From assembly GCA_910585445.1 (NCBI GenBank), contig CAJUEK010000001.1:1-64000 (forward strand): a stretch of DNA of 64,000 nucleotides. Direction: 5' to 3'. The notes under the pieces are model-generated. The model did no database searches, was not told where the DNA came from, and saw only the letters and a program-made list of their open reading frames with translations. Both the position numbers and the translations under genes were made by a program. The DNA is from an uncultured Bacteroidales bacterium (GTDB lineage: Bacteria > Bacteroidota > Bacteroidia > Bacteroidales > UBA932). Positions 17,363 to 26,068 of the stretch are shown one piece after another (the stretch's first letter is position 1; every line of letters starts with the position of its first letter).

Positions 17363-17419
17363 TTTGGTCCAAATCATTATAGATTTGGTTCTAATCCACA
17401 AAGTATTTATATTTGGTCC
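17363..17419 (+). promoter_or_regulatory. Three TTTGGTyC repeats over the AraC-gene promoter
   Basis: TTTGGTCC at 17363-17370, TTTGGTTC at 17384-17391 and TTTGGTCC at 17412-17419 lie in the 150-bp space between the efflux operon and the AraC gene. The second copy coincides with a -33 TTTG and the third overlaps the -7 box, so a protein bound there would block the AraC promoter. The first copy, 21 bp upstream, is not explained by promoter elements. Confidence 0.45.
17408..17415 (+). promoter_or_regulatory. Promoter of the AraC-type gene (-7 TATATTTG, -33 TTTG)
   Basis: TATATTTG at 17408-17415 with TTTG at 17384-17387, a 20-base spacer. The ATG follows at 17438. This is one of the clearest promoters with both elements in the window. 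Confidence 0.6.
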
Positions 17420-17420
17420 G

Positions 17421-17428
17421 CAAAATTA
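17421..17428 (-). promoter_or_regulatory. Candidate -7 box (TAATTTTG) of the efflux operon
   Basis: Minus strand TAATTTTG fits TAnnTTTG. The tolC-family ATG at 17287 is about 134 bases downstream, leaving a leader that would cross the TTTGGTCC repeats. Confidence 0.3.
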
Positions 17429-17437
17429 CTAAAACGT

Positions 17438-18400
17438 ATGAACACGGACAAAAAAACGGCAAAGCCGGCAAGTATATTCGGGACCAAGAACGTGTCCAAG
17501 TTCGGCTATATAGACGAGTTCCTGTTCGCCGGGGAAATCAAGGGAGGAGACCACATAGTCTATAAAAAGGCAAGAAGACCGCAGTACCACCTTGTAATCG
17601 TCATACTTGAAGGCACAATGAGCACCATAATAAACGGCAAGGAGTACAAATTCCACGGACGCTCATACATGAACATGCCCACATGGTCCGAAATCGCGGA
17701 AATCCAGTACAGCAACGATTTCCACGCACTTGTAGCCGCCACCGACAACACGATACTTGAAGACATATTCCGCAACAGGAATCCTTTCCCTCCTGACTTT
17801 CATTTCCGGATGGCGCATTCCATCCAGGGGGACATTCTGACGGAGGAGGACATCAGCACCCTGCACCGCGACATAGCGGACCTGATACGGGCGCTAAGCA
17901 CCAAAGACCACCATTTCATGCAGGAACTTTGCTATGCGTACTTCTATATCCTGCTGACCGACGTGGCTGACATCATGTGGAAACGGTACGGAAAAGGCTC
18001 CCCTTCGCGCTATACCGACATGAAGCATTCGGACATGCTCATGCGCGACTTCATAAGCCTGCTCATAGAAAACATAGAGAAAGAGACCGGCGTATCATTC
18101 TATGCCGAAAAGCTCTGCATATCAAAGCAATACCTTTCCCTAATAGTAAAAGACAAGACAAGGGTGCCTGTAAGCACAATCATTTCGTCACTGCGTGTGG
18201 ACAGGGCCTCAAGACTTCTTAGGGACCCGGATTTGAGCATACAGCAGATTGCATCCAGGCTGTCTTTCTCAGACCAGTCTTCCTTCGGCAAATTCTTCAG
18301 GAAGCATACCGGAATGTCTCCGCTGAAATACCGCAACAGCCTCAGAAAGACACTGCTGTCACTAAGGCCGGAACCATCCGGAGGAAAACTGCCGGACTAA
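17438..18400 (+). CDS. AraC-family transcriptional regulator
   Basis: 320 residues from the ATG at 17438, chosen because the promoter lies at 17408-17415; the open frame extends further upstream but would start before the promoter. The N-terminal 170 residues look like a cupin-type sensing domain (HLVIVILEGTMSTIINGKEYKFHGR). The C-terminal 100 residues are the double helix-turn-helix (FYAEKLCISKQYLSLIVKD; IQQIASRLSFSDQSSFGKFF; HTGMSPLKYR). Divergent from the efflux operon, so it probably controls it. It ends one base before lgt ends on the other strand. Confidence 0.92.
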   Translation: MNTDKKTAKPASIFGTKNVSKFGYIDEFLFAGEIKGGDHIVYKKARRPQYHLVIVILEGTMSTIINGKEYKFHGRSYMNMPTWSEIAEIQYSNDFHALVAATDNTILEDIFRNRNPFPPDFHFRMAHSIQGDILTEEDISTLHRDIADLIRALSTKDHHFMQELCYAYFYILLTDVADIMWKRYGKGSPSRYTDMKHSDMLMRDFISLLIENIEKETGVSFYAEKLCISKQYLSLIVKDKTRVPVSTIISSLRVDRASRLLRDPDLSIQQIASRLSFSDQSSFGKFFRKHTGMSPLKYRNSLRKTLLSLRPEPSGGKLPD

Positions 18401-19282
18401 TCAGACACCAAGCCCCTTGGCATAATGCGTAGGATTGCCCTTGACCTTCGCCGGATGCACGATAGCGGCCGGCTGCTTCTTTATGAAGCTATAGACCAGA
18501 AGTCCCACGCCAAGCAGAATGAAAGGTATGCTGAGGAGCTGTCCCATGTTCAGCAGCATATTCTCCTCAAAGCCAACCTGCGGCTCCTTTATGAATTCAA
18601 TAAGGAAACGCATTCCGAATAGCACGATGAAGAAAACCCCGATGAAAGTGCCACGGTACATCTTGTCCAGCCTGTATTTGTACAGGAGCATAAGGACAAT
18701 CCCGAGAACGGTATAGCTGAGCGCCTCATAGAGCTGGGTCGGATGCTTCGGAAGTGTCTCACCGCGCAGTTCGAAGATGAATCCCCACGGAAGTGAGGTC
18801 ACATCACCGTAAATCTCCGAATTGCACAGGTTGCCAAGACGGATAAGTGCGCCGGCAAAGCATACCGCGATGCAAAGCCTGTCCAGAATCCAGAGAAAAT
18901 CAAAATCATACCTGCGTCCATAATGCCTTGCGAACCACCACATTGCAATAAACAATGCGATTGTGCCCCCATGGCTTGCAAGCCCTCCTTTCCAAGGCAT
19001 GAATATCTCCCAGAATCCCTGCCAGCTGCCGAGATAATAGTCAGGCTGATAAAACAGGCAATGTCCCAGGCGCGCACCCACGATTGTACCGATGAGCAAT
19101 GTATAAAGCAGAGGATCAAGCAATGTCTGAGGCACCCCTTCCCTCTTGAAGAACCATTTGAATATGAACCATCCGAGAATGAACCCGGAAACGAACAGCA
19201 CAGAATACCATCTCAGGGACAAGGTCCCGATATGGAAAATCTCCGGATTCATGTGCCAGTTCACCACAAGCATTTCAAGCAT
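18401..19282 (-). CDS. lgt: Prolipoprotein diacylglyceryl transferase Lgt
   Basis: About 293 residues. Lgt transfers diacylglycerol to the lipobox Cys of prelipoproteins in the inner membrane, the first step of lipoprotein maturation; the lipoproteins in this window depend on it. Seven membrane segments are expected. The signature is present: GLASHGGTIALF, RLGNLCNSEIYG (with the essential Arg and Asn) and HPTQLYEALSY. I use the ATG at 19282 because the promoter box at 19323-19330 lies inside the longer open frame; ATG 19273 is also possible. Confidence 0.93.
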   Translation of the reverse strand: MLEMLVVNWHMNPEIFHIGTLSLRWYSVLFVSGFILGWFIFKWFFKREGVPQTLLDPLLYTLLIGTIVGARLGHCLFYQPDYYLGSWQGFWEIFMPWKGGLASHGGTIALFIAMWWFARHYGRRYDFDFLWILDRLCIAVCFAGALIRLGNLCNSEIYGDVTSLPWGFIFELRGETLPKHPTQLYEALSYTVLGIVLMLLYKYRLDKMYRGTFIGVFFIVLFGMRFLIEFIKEPQVGFEENMLLNMGQLLSIPFILLGVGLLVYSFIKKQPAAIVHPAKVKGNPTHYAKGLGV

Positions 19283-19322
19283 ATCTTTCAGATTTAGCTG
19301 CGCTTCACGCGCTGTTGAGGTG

Positions 19323-19330
19323 CAAAGGTA
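19323..19330 (-). promoter_or_regulatory. Promoter -7 box (TACCTTTG) of lgt
   Basis: Minus strand TACCTTTGC. It decides the lgt start, since any start upstream of 19316 would not be on this transcript. Confidence 0.55.
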
Positions 19331-19372
19331 TAAAAAATAAAGAGACGGACCCGCATCCGGACCCATCTCTTT
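19331..19372 (-). terminator. Terminator of pgk
   Basis: Minus strand AAAGAGA/TCTCTTT outer stem with an inner CGGA/TCCG hairpin, followed by ATTTTTTA. It lies 20 bases after the pgk stop and abuts the lgt promoter. Confidence 0.6.
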
Positions 19373-19391
19373 AAATATGTATTCCTGAGGA

Positions 19392-20645
19392 TTACTTGCG
19401 GATAGCTGCAATGCCAGGAAGTTCCTTGCCCTCAAGGTACTCAAGCATGGCTCCACCGCCTGTTGACACGTAGCTCACTTTCTTAGCAAAGCCCATCTGT
19501 GTCACAGCTGCGACTGAGTCTCCGCCGCCTACGAGAGTGAACGCTCCGTTCTCAGTAGCCTTTGCAAGCATCTCAGCAACCTTGTTGGTTCCCTTTGCGA
19601 AAGCAGGAATCTCGAACACACCTACAGGACCGTTCCAGAGAATGGTCTTTGAGTTCATGATGACATCCTCCCATACTGCGAGAGTGCTTGGAGCCGCATC
19701 AACACCCTCCCACTCGTCAGGAATCTCAGTGTTGAGACAAATCTTCGTATTGGCGTCATTCGAGAAGCCGTCAGCGATAATGACTTCCTTTGAAAGATAA
19801 AGCTTCACGCCTTTCTCCTCTGCCTTCTTGATTATGTTGAGAGCAAGCTCCATCTGGTCGTCCTCGCAAAGAGACTTTCCGATTTTTCCGCCCTGTGCCT
19901 TCTTGAAGGTATATACCATGCCGCCGCCGATAATCATGTTGTCAACGGCGTCGAAAAGGTGCTCAATGATACCGATTTTAGAAGATACCTTGGCACCGCC
20001 GATGATTGCAGTCACAGGATGCTCCGGAGTCTTGAGGACACGGTCAATAGCCTTGATCTCGCCTTCCATCACATAGCCGAACATCTTGTCTTCAGGGAAA
20101 TACTCGGCGATGAGAGCTGTAGAGGCATGTGCACGGTGTGCTGTTCCGAAAGCGTCATTGATGTAGCAGTCAGCATATGAGGCAAGCTTCTTGACGAAGT
20201 TCTTCTGGCTTTCCTTCACCGCTGCCTTTGCTGCTTTCTTATCCTCGTCAGTAGCATCCTCAGCAAGTCCTCTCGGCTTTCCTTCTTCCTCAGCATAGAA
20301 ACGGAGGTTCTCAAGGACAAGCACTTCACCCGGTTTGAGGGCAGCCACCTTGTCATCAGCATTCATGCAGTCATCGGCAAATTTCACCGGTGCACCGAGA
20401 AGTTCCTCGACACGGCCGAGAATGTGCTTGAGCGAGAATTTGTCAGTCACGCCCTTAGGACGTCCCAGATGCGACATGATGATCAGCGAACCGCCTTTCT
20501 CAAGCACTTTCTTGAGAGTAGGGATTGCAGCCCTGATACGGGTGTCATCAGTAATCTCCATCTTGTCATTCAACGGAACGTTGAAATCAACTCTGACAAT
20601 GGCTTTCTTGCCGGAGAAATCGTAAGTGTCAATAAATTGTTGCAT
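19392..20645 (-). CDS. pgk: Phosphoglycerate kinase
   Basis: 417 residues. Converts 1,3-bisphosphoglycerate and ADP to 3-phosphoglycerate and ATP in glycolysis. Motifs: KKAIVRVDFNVPL, MSHLGRPKG, ENLRFYAEEE, NDAFGTAHRAHAS, AIIGGAKVSSKI and the nucleotide loop TLVGGGDSVAAV. The hinge-side insertion after ENLRFY (Lys/Ala/Glu-rich) is normal for Bacteroidota. I chose the ATG at 20645 (MQQFIDTYDF); the open frame extends 22 codons upstream without family similarity. Single-gene transcript with its own promoter and terminator. Confidence 0.97.
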   Translation of the reverse strand: MQQFIDTYDFSGKKAIVRVDFNVPLNDKMEITDDTRIRAAIPTLKKVLEKGGSLIIMSHLGRPKGVTDKFSLKHILGRVEELLGAPVKFADDCMNADDKVAALKPGEVLVLENLRFYAEEEGKPRGLAEDATDEDKKAAKAAVKESQKNFVKKLASYADCYINDAFGTAHRAHASTALIAEYFPEDKMFGYVMEGEIKAIDRVLKTPEHPVTAIIGGAKVSSKIGIIEHLFDAVDNMIIGGGMVYTFKKAQGGKIGKSLCEDDQMELALNIIKKAEEKGVKLYLSKEVIIADGFSNDANTKICLNTEIPDEWEGVDAAPSTLAVWEDVIMNSKTILWNGPVGVFEIPAFAKGTNKVAEMLAKATENGAFTLVGGGDSVAAVTQMGFAKKVSYVSTGGGAMLEYLEGKELPGIAAIRK

Positions 20646-20699
20646 ATCAATAAAGTTTTGAAATATCATATATCTCGGGCCATGCCCGTGAACAACTTG

Positions 20700-20707
20700 C
20701 AAATTTA
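20700..20707 (-). promoter_or_regulatory. Promoter -7 box (TAAATTTG) of pgk
   Basis: Minus strand TAAATTTGC, 54 bases before the pgk ATG. It is back to back with the plus-strand promoter at 20738. Confidence 0.5.
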
Positions 20708-20737
20708 GCAAATTTCAGCGAAATGCAATAAAATCCC

Positions 20738-20745
20738 TATCTTTG
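20738..20745 (+). promoter_or_regulatory. Promoter -7 box (TATCTTTG) of the rRNA methyltransferase gene
   Basis: TATCTTTGCA, 16 bases before the ATG at 20762, implying a very short leader. Confidence 0.6.
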
Positions 20746-20761
20746 CACAAATTTTCACGAC

Positions 20762-21697
20762 ATGATGACAATAGAAAGTCCCGGACAATTCTGGAAAGAC
20801 TACGAACTTATAGATTCGGGCAATTTCGAAAAGCTCGAGAGATTCGGCAGCTGCATAATGGCACGCCCCGAGCCCAAGGCCCTGTGGGAAAAATCCCTTT
20901 CCGAAGGAGAGTGGAACAAGATGATGCACACAAGGTTCAAGACAGGGGCAGGATTCGGCAAGGCCGGCAAGGAAGACAGCGGCACATGGGAGAGGCACAA
21001 GACAATGGACGACCAATGGCACATAAGATACAGGGGCGGCCAGGAAGGACTTGATTTCTCTCTCCGCCTGGGCCTCACCTCATTCAAGCATGTGGGCGTT
21101 TTCCCCGAGCAGTCCTCCAATTGGGAATACATATACAGACAGACAAGCTCTCTTGTGGAAAAGGCGCGCCTTCAAGGACTGCCTAAGCCTCGCGTTCTGA
21201 ACCTGTTTGCATACACGGGAGCGGCATCACTCGCGGCCAAGGCTGCCGGAGCAGATGTGACGCATCTTGACTCTGTCCGGCAGGTAGTAACCTGGGCACG
21301 CGGGAACATGGAGGCAAGCGGAATGGACAACATCCGCTGGATAGTTGAGGACGCTCTCAAATTCGCCCGCAGGGAAGCCAAGCGCGGAAACACCTACCAG
21401 GGAATCATACTTGACCCTCCGGCATACGGCCACGGACCTGACGGAGAGAAATGGAAACTTGACGAATGCCTGAATGAAATGCTCAAATGCGTGGCTGCCA
21501 TACTCGCCCCGCAGGACAGTTTCATGGTGCTGAACCTTTATTCAAACGGATATTCAGCCGTACTCGGCGAGACAATCGTAAAACAGGCGTTCTGCACCAA
21601 GACGGCATACAAGTCGCTTGACTGCGGCGAGCTGGTACTGCAGGACAACTTCGGAAAGAACCTTCCGCTGAGCGTGTTCGTCCGCCTTGCAAGATAA
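20762..21697 (+). CDS. Class I SAM-dependent rRNA methyltransferase, RlmI-like
   Basis: 311 residues. The Rossmann core shows VLNLFAYTGAASLAAKAAGADVTHLD (SAM-binding loop) and the ILDPPAYGHG catalytic motif, which together match the RlmI/RlmK-like 23S rRNA cytosine or guanine methyltransferase group. It lacks the N-terminal PUA domain of E. coli RlmI; instead about 100 residues precede the core. The target base cannot be deduced. Either ATG at 20762 or 20765 could be used. Monocistronic with a strong terminator. Confidence 0.82.
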   Translation: MMTIESPGQFWKDYELIDSGNFEKLERFGSCIMARPEPKALWEKSLSEGEWNKMMHTRFKTGAGFGKAGKEDSGTWERHKTMDDQWHIRYRGGQEGLDFSLRLGLTSFKHVGVFPEQSSNWEYIYRQTSSLVEKARLQGLPKPRVLNLFAYTGAASLAAKAAGADVTHLDSVRQVVTWARGNMEASGMDNIRWIVEDALKFARREAKRGNTYQGIILDPPAYGHGPDGEKWKLDECLNEMLKCVAAILAPQDSFMVLNLYSNGYSAVLGETIVKQAFCTKTAYKSLDCGELVLQDNFGKNLPLSVFVRLAR

Positions 21698-21718
21698 ATC
21701 CGCCTCCAAGTAAAAAAG

Positions 21719-21753
21719 AATCCCTGACGCACTGCTGCATCAGGGATTTTTTT
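21719..21753 (+). terminator. Bidirectional terminator
   Basis: AATCCCTGA pairs with TCAGGGATT around a short loop with extra GCA/TGC pairs, followed by seven T on the plus strand and preceded by AAAAAAG, so it can serve both converging genes. Confidence 0.85.
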
Positions 21754-21768
21754 CAGAAATATAGGGAA

Positions 21769-24700
21769 TCAGTTTCCGGCCTGCGCGCCGATAATGTCAT
21801 TGTAGCTGCTCCTTATGTCCTCGGCAAGCTGCTCATCGCCATAATGCTCCACGACATCGGCAAGGATTCCTATATAATTATAGCAATGCTCGAAATTCTG
21901 CCGAGCGAAATCATAATGATTCAGGAAGAAAGCCGCAGACGGAAGAATCTGGCCAGCGAATTTCCCGGCAAGCTCACGGGCCTTCTCCGGAGCACCGGCC
22001 TTGTAATATGACTCAATCATCTCTATCACCATATACTCATTGCTGAATCCCAGATAGGTCATGTCAAGCGGATATGTCTCCTCAGGCACATTTTCCTGGC
22101 ACATGTCCAGAATCTCGACAGCACGCTTCATGTCCCCGGCCTTGAGCATCTCCTTGGCCACATTCACGAAAATCTGACGCTGGGACAGCACACCGCAGAA
22201 TGTATAGAAGTTCTGATAATCAGCAAAATAGTCATCACGTTTGAGAGCATCCCATTTATAGACGTTCTTCATCTTATAATACAGGTCTTCTGCATCTGCA
22301 AACCCTATGTCCGTGCTCCTTGTCTTGTTCTTTATCGGAACGAACTTGTACGAGAAGCCCTCATACATGAGATAGTCCTTCAAGCCGACATTGATATCGC
22401 CTCCCATGCTCAGCAGATGAAGAGGACGGTCCCATTTGTAATTCGACAGGAAGTCAAGCATGAACAGCTCAGGCTTCGTGAGATAGTTCTTGTCCTTAGG
22501 AATAGTGAGAACAATGTATTCAGGAATAATGTCAGCATACTTCTCATCAAGAATACCGTATTTTATGACATTCTCCTTGTTCACCGGTATGGCGAATTTC
22601 CTTGACATTATATAGTCCACCTTTCTGCCGCCAACAAGGTCGAGCTTGGCTTCAGGATGGCGGAAAATGCGCATCACATCTGAAAGCATGAACACAGTGT
22701 CGCGCGTGTCATAAAGATAGACAATCTCATTGGTGCCGTAAAGATACTGGCGCTGACCGACAGAAAGGTCAAGCGGCGCAGACTCGTTGACAGCATATTT
22801 CATCTGGTCAATATGCCAGTCAGTACCAAGGAGAGAAGTATTCACAATACGCACGTCAGTACGGACGCCCTCAATTTCTTGGGCATACCACAGAGGGAAG
22901 GTGTCATTGTCGCCATGAGTCACGAGAATACCGTTCTTGCCGACGGAATTCAGGTAATTCTCAGCCATCTCGACTGCAGTATAGCGGTTGCTGCGGTTGT
23001 GGTCATCCCAGTTCTCCGAAGCCATCAGGACAGGCACTCCAAGGAAAAGAACGGAAACCACAGTTGCCGCAATGACAGCCCCAGATTCATTTGAAGCGCC
23101 CTTCTTGCTCCTGTATGATTCAATCCATGTGAATACGGCCGCCACGGCCAGTCCTATCCATATTGAAAACGCATAGAACGACCCGGCATACGCATAGTCT
23201 CTCTCACGCACCTGATAAGGAGGCTGGTTAAGATATATCACAATGGCTATTCCGGTCATGAAGAACATGAGGAAAGTAAGCCAGCAGCCCCTCTTGTCAC
23301 GGTCGAACTGGAAGAACAGGCCAATAAGGCCAAGCAGGAGCGGAAGCATATAATAATGATTCTTTCCCTTGTTGTTCTTCAGATAGTCCGGAGCATCGGA
23401 CTGGTCTCCCAGACGGAAATTGTCTATGGCAGGGATTCCGCACTCCCAGTTTCCGATGAAAATGTCTCCAGGAGACGGGCTGTGTATGTCGTTCTGCCTT
23501 CCGGCGAAGTTCCACATGAAATATCTCCAGTACATCCAGTTCATCTGATAGTCAAAGAAGAACGAAAGATTCTGGAAGAACGTAGGCTTCTTGTGCTCCG
23601 AGCCGGGTACGGTCTTGCCTCCTCGTCCCATATATGACTTATAGAAATCTATGTAGCTCTGGTCTGCATTGCTCCACATCCTCGGGAAGAGCATTTTTCC
23701 GGCTGGGTCATAGGTGATTTTGCCAGGTCCGTCCGCTTTTATATATCTGCCGTCCTTTCCGTCTTCCTCCAGCGGCGCCCAATATGTTCCCGGTTCGATG
23801 TCATACTGCGCACCGAAATACTGGCCATATATGAGAGGGTTGCTTCCGTACTGCTCGCGACCGAGATAACGGACAAGAGTAAAAGGATTGTCAGGCTGGT
23901 ACTCGTTCGTAGGAGTTTTTGCACATGAGCGGATTATCACAATCGAGAACAGTGAGAATCCGATGACAATCACCGTGAAGCACAACAGGACTGTATTGGC
24001 AAAGACCTGCTGTTTTTTCATTGTACGGAAAAGCCCCCAGAAGCACAGGCCAAGCAGCAGAATCATGAAGAACGCTGCGCCCGTATTGAACGGAAGTCCG
24101 AGAACGTTCACGAAAAACAGGTCAAAATATGCGGCAGTCTTTGGCAGATACGGGATTATGCCGTACAATATCACGGCAAGAATCACCACCGAAACCGCAA
24201 AAATCTTTACAAATTCCCTGAAGCTGTAGTTTCCGCCCTCCCTCTTGCGGTAATAGAACATGAACACGAGGGCCGGAATCGTAAGCAGGTTAAGCAGATG
24301 CACACCGATTGAAAGGCCCATGAGGAATGATATGAGGACAATCCACCTGTTTGAATTAGGCTCGTCCGCCTGCTCATACCACTTCGTCATTGCCCAAAAG
24401 ACCATGGCCGTGAAAAGGGACGACATGGCATAGACCTCACCCTCCACGGCAGAGAACCAGAATGTGTCGCTGAAACAATATGCAAGGGCGCCGACTGCTC
24501 CCGAGCCGAAGATCGCGATTGCCTTTGACAGGCTGTATGTGCCGTCAGCAGCAGGTTTCACGACTCTCTTGGCAAGGAAAACAGTTGTCAGGTAGAGGAA
24601 AAATATAGTGAATGCCGAAAGGATAGCGCTCATGGCATTCACCGCCAAAGCCGCATGGGAGGCATCGGCAAACATTGAGAAGAATCGCGCAAATAACTGG

Positions 24701-24876
24701 AACACAGGGTTTCCGGGAGGATGTCCCACTTCCAGTTTATAAGACGATGCGATAAATTCTCCGCAGTCCCAGAATGAGGCTGTCGGCTCGATTGTCATCA
24801 GATATGTGAACGCAGCCACCGCAAGCACGAAAAGCGATGTAAGCCTGTTCCACAGATTGAATTTCCTGTTATCCAT
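21769..24876 (-). CDS. DUF2723 membrane protein (GT117 glycosyltransferase family)
   Basis: 1035 residues. The N-terminal 350 residues hold around ten membrane segments with the DUF2723 signature TASFWDCGEFIASSYKLEVGHPPGNP, whose acidic residues in the first periplasmic loop resemble the catalytic loop of lipid-dependent (GT-C) transferases. More membrane segments follow at about 500-640. The C-terminal 350 residues are soluble, with a helical repeat-like end. It is predicted to transfer sugars at the periplasmic face; substrate and acceptor are unknown. The gene is alone, driven from repeat R2. Confidence 0.85.
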   Translation of the reverse strand: MDNRKFNLWNRLTSLFVLAVAAFTYLMTIEPTASFWDCGEFIASSYKLEVGHPPGNPVFQLFARFFSMFADASHAALAVNAMSAILSAFTIFFLYLTTVFLAKRVVKPAADGTYSLSKAIAIFGSGAVGALAYCFSDTFWFSAVEGEVYAMSSLFTAMVFWAMTKWYEQADEPNSNRWIVLISFLMGLSIGVHLLNLLTIPALVFMFYYRKREGGNYSFREFVKIFAVSVVILAVILYGIIPYLPKTAAYFDLFFVNVLGLPFNTGAAFFMILLLGLCFWGLFRTMKKQQVFANTVLLCFTVIVIGFSLFSIVIIRSCAKTPTNEYQPDNPFTLVRYLGREQYGSNPLIYGQYFGAQYDIEPGTYWAPLEEDGKDGRYIKADGPGKITYDPAGKMLFPRMWSNADQSYIDFYKSYMGRGGKTVPGSEHKKPTFFQNLSFFFDYQMNWMYWRYFMWNFAGRQNDIHSPSPGDIFIGNWECGIPAIDNFRLGDQSDAPDYLKNNKGKNHYYMLPLLLGLIGLFFQFDRDKRGCWLTFLMFFMTGIAIVIYLNQPPYQVRERDYAYAGSFYAFSIWIGLAVAAVFTWIESYRSKKGASNESGAVIAATVVSVLFLGVPVLMASENWDDHNRSNRYTAVEMAENYLNSVGKNGILVTHGDNDTFPLWYAQEIEGVRTDVRIVNTSLLGTDWHIDQMKYAVNESAPLDLSVGQRQYLYGTNEIVYLYDTRDTVFMLSDVMRIFRHPEAKLDLVGGRKVDYIMSRKFAIPVNKENVIKYGILDEKYADIIPEYIVLTIPKDKNYLTKPELFMLDFLSNYKWDRPLHLLSMGGDINVGLKDYLMYEGFSYKFVPIKNKTRSTDIGFADAEDLYYKMKNVYKWDALKRDDYFADYQNFYTFCGVLSQRQIFVNVAKEMLKAGDMKRAVEILDMCQENVPEETYPLDMTYLGFSNEYMVIEMIESYYKAGAPEKARELAGKFAGQILPSAAFFLNHYDFARQNFEHCYNYIGILADVVEHYGDEQLAEDIRSSYNDIIGAQAGN

Positions 24877-24939
24877 AAATCCGTATTTTTCTTGTCAGGC
24901 CGGCTTGGATTTTACGCCAGCCTCTTATGTTAAAACTTG

Positions 24940-24947
24940 CAAATATA
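24940..24947 (-). promoter_or_regulatory. Promoter -7 box (TATATTTG) of the DUF2723 gene
   Basis: Minus strand TATATTTGC, the outer left box of R2, 64 bases before the ATG at 24876. Confidence 0.55.
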
Positions 24948-25068
24948 GCAAAAGTTGAGAGCAAAACGTCAAGCTTGCTTGTAAGTTTTGCCGAAGCCTA
25001 GGCGTATATATGAGCGTCAGCTCAAATATACGCAAAAAGTCGAGAGCAGAGACAAAATTTATTTTGGC

Positions 25069-25076
25069 TATATTTG
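25069..25076 (+). promoter_or_regulatory. Promoter -7 box (TATATTTG) of the SUI1 operon
   Basis: TATATTTGC on the plus strand, the right end of R2, 20 bases before the ATG at 25097. With the left box it forms the inverted repeat TTGCAAATATAGC/GCTATATTTGCAA. Confidence 0.6.
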
Positions 25077-25096
25077 CAAAAATAAATTTTCATCAG

Positions 25097-25441
25097 ATGG
25101 CAGACAACGACTGGAAGAAAAGGCTGGGCGTAGTATTCTCAACCAACCCCGACTTTGTTTATCAGGAAACCCTTGAAACCGAAGAAGCGACCCTTGCTCC
25201 TTCAGCGCAGAATCTCATTGTATCCATTGACAGGAAAGGCAGGGCCGGCAAACAGGTGACTCTTGTGACAGGCTTCATAGGCACAGAGGAAGACCTGGCC
25301 GAACTGGGACGCGCACTTAAGGTCAAGTGCGGCGTAGGCGGAAGCGCAAAAGACGGAGAAATAACCATTCAGGGAGACTTCCGCGACAGGGTCGTGACGT
25401 TGCTCAAGGACATGGGATACAGGGCCAAAAGGGGAAACTGA
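25097..25441 (+). CDS. SUI1/eIF1-type translation initiation factor homologue
   Basis: 114 residues. The C-terminal 80 residues form the SUI1 fold: VTLVTGFIG, LGRALKVKCGVGGSAKDGEITIQGDFRDRV, matching bacterial YciH and eukaryotic eIF1, which act on start-codon selection in the small ribosomal subunit. The N-terminal 30 residues are variable. The start at 25097 is fixed by the promoter box at 25069-25076; the open frame extends upstream into the repeat. First gene of a compact operon running to menG. Confidence 0.9.
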   Translation: MADNDWKKRLGVVFSTNPDFVYQETLETEEATLAPSAQNLIVSIDRKGRAGKQVTLVTGFIGTEEDLAELGRALKVKCGVGGSAKDGEITIQGDFRDRVVTLLKDMGYRAKRGN

Positions 25442-25442
25442 C

Positions 25443-26063
25443 ATGAGCCACGACATTCTCATCCTCGTCTCACTGGTACTGGTGCTGATTTTCCTCGACC
25501 GGCTGGTGAACGTGTCCCCCTCGCTTGTCGCATGCGTGATAAGATGGAAAGAAAGCATCAACCTGGAAGCCAGCGTCAAGCTCGGGCGCGACAGGAACCT
25601 GATGGCATTGCTGATGCTCCTCCCTTTCTGCCTTGTAGCCACAAGGTTCAGGCTATACGACCCGGCATTCATGTCCACAATGGATGACACCGCAAGACTA
25701 GGCGTAATCTTAGCCGTAGCCATTGCCTATGTTCTTCTGCGGGCCATGCTGACCTACCTGCTGAGAAACGGCAAAATCAGCCCGAAGCCATACCAGGCCG
25801 CCTGCAATTCGTTCTACACTTTTTTCATAATGCTCACCCTGTGCCTACTTGCAATGGCGGGAATAATGTCGTTCATGGACATGGAGCCTGAGGTCATAAA
25901 AAATGCAATGCTTTGGCTATCAGCCATGGCATATGTCGTGTTCCTGCTCAGAAAAACTCAAATTTTCATGTCATCATGCTCTCTTTTCACAGCTTTTTCG
26001 TACCTTTGCGCCCTTGAAATAATCCCGACTGGGGCCTTGACGGTTTCAGCATTTGTTTTTTAG
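25443..26063 (+). CDS. DUF4271 integral membrane protein
   Basis: 206 residues with about six hydrophobic segments and no signal peptide. It starts one base after the SUI1 stop and sits directly before hemD, the usual neighbourhood of DUF4271 in Bacteroidota. Function unknown. Its last codons contain the promoter box used by hemD. Confidence 0.8.
   Translation: MSHDILILVSLVLVLIFLDRLVNVSPSLVACVIRWKESINLEASVKLGRDRNLMALLMLLPFCLVATRFRLYDPAFMSTMDDTARLGVILAVAIAYVLLRAMLTYLLRNGKISPKPYQAACNSFYTFFIMLTLCLLAMAGIMSFMDMEPEVIKNAMLWLSAMAYVVFLLRKTQIFMSSCSLFTAFSYLCALEIIPTGALTVSAFVF
26001..26008 (+). promoter_or_regulatory. Internal promoter -7 box (TACCTTTG) for hemD-rnpA-yidD-menG
   Basis: TACCTTTGCG inside the 3' end of the DUF4271 gene, about 60 bases before the hemD ATG. 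It would let the downstream genes be expressed apart from SUI1. Confidence 0.5.
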
Positions 26064-26068
26064 AGAGA

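Larger units (their letters stand above)
24939..25076. repeat. Promoter-bearing palindromic repeat R2
   Basis: One full unit plus a partial one. Outer box CAAATATA at 24940, core AAAAGTTGAGAGC, H1 at 24961-24991 (GCAAAAC/GTTTTGC with inner CAAGC/GCTTG), linker GCCGAAGC, H2 at 25003-25032 (inner stem TGAGC/GCTCA, outer CGTATAT/ATATACG), then a second core AAAAAGTCGAGAGC at 25034 and a short H1 (25053-25066, CAAAAT/ATTTTG). It ends in a TATATTTG box facing right. The start-to-start period of the two boxes is 83 bp. It lies between the divergent DUF2723 and SUI1 genes. Confidence 0.8.

Noticed and set aside
25010..25096. 29-residue N-terminal extension of the SUI1 protein
   Set aside because: It lies in repeat R2, upstream of the promoter box at 25069-25076.
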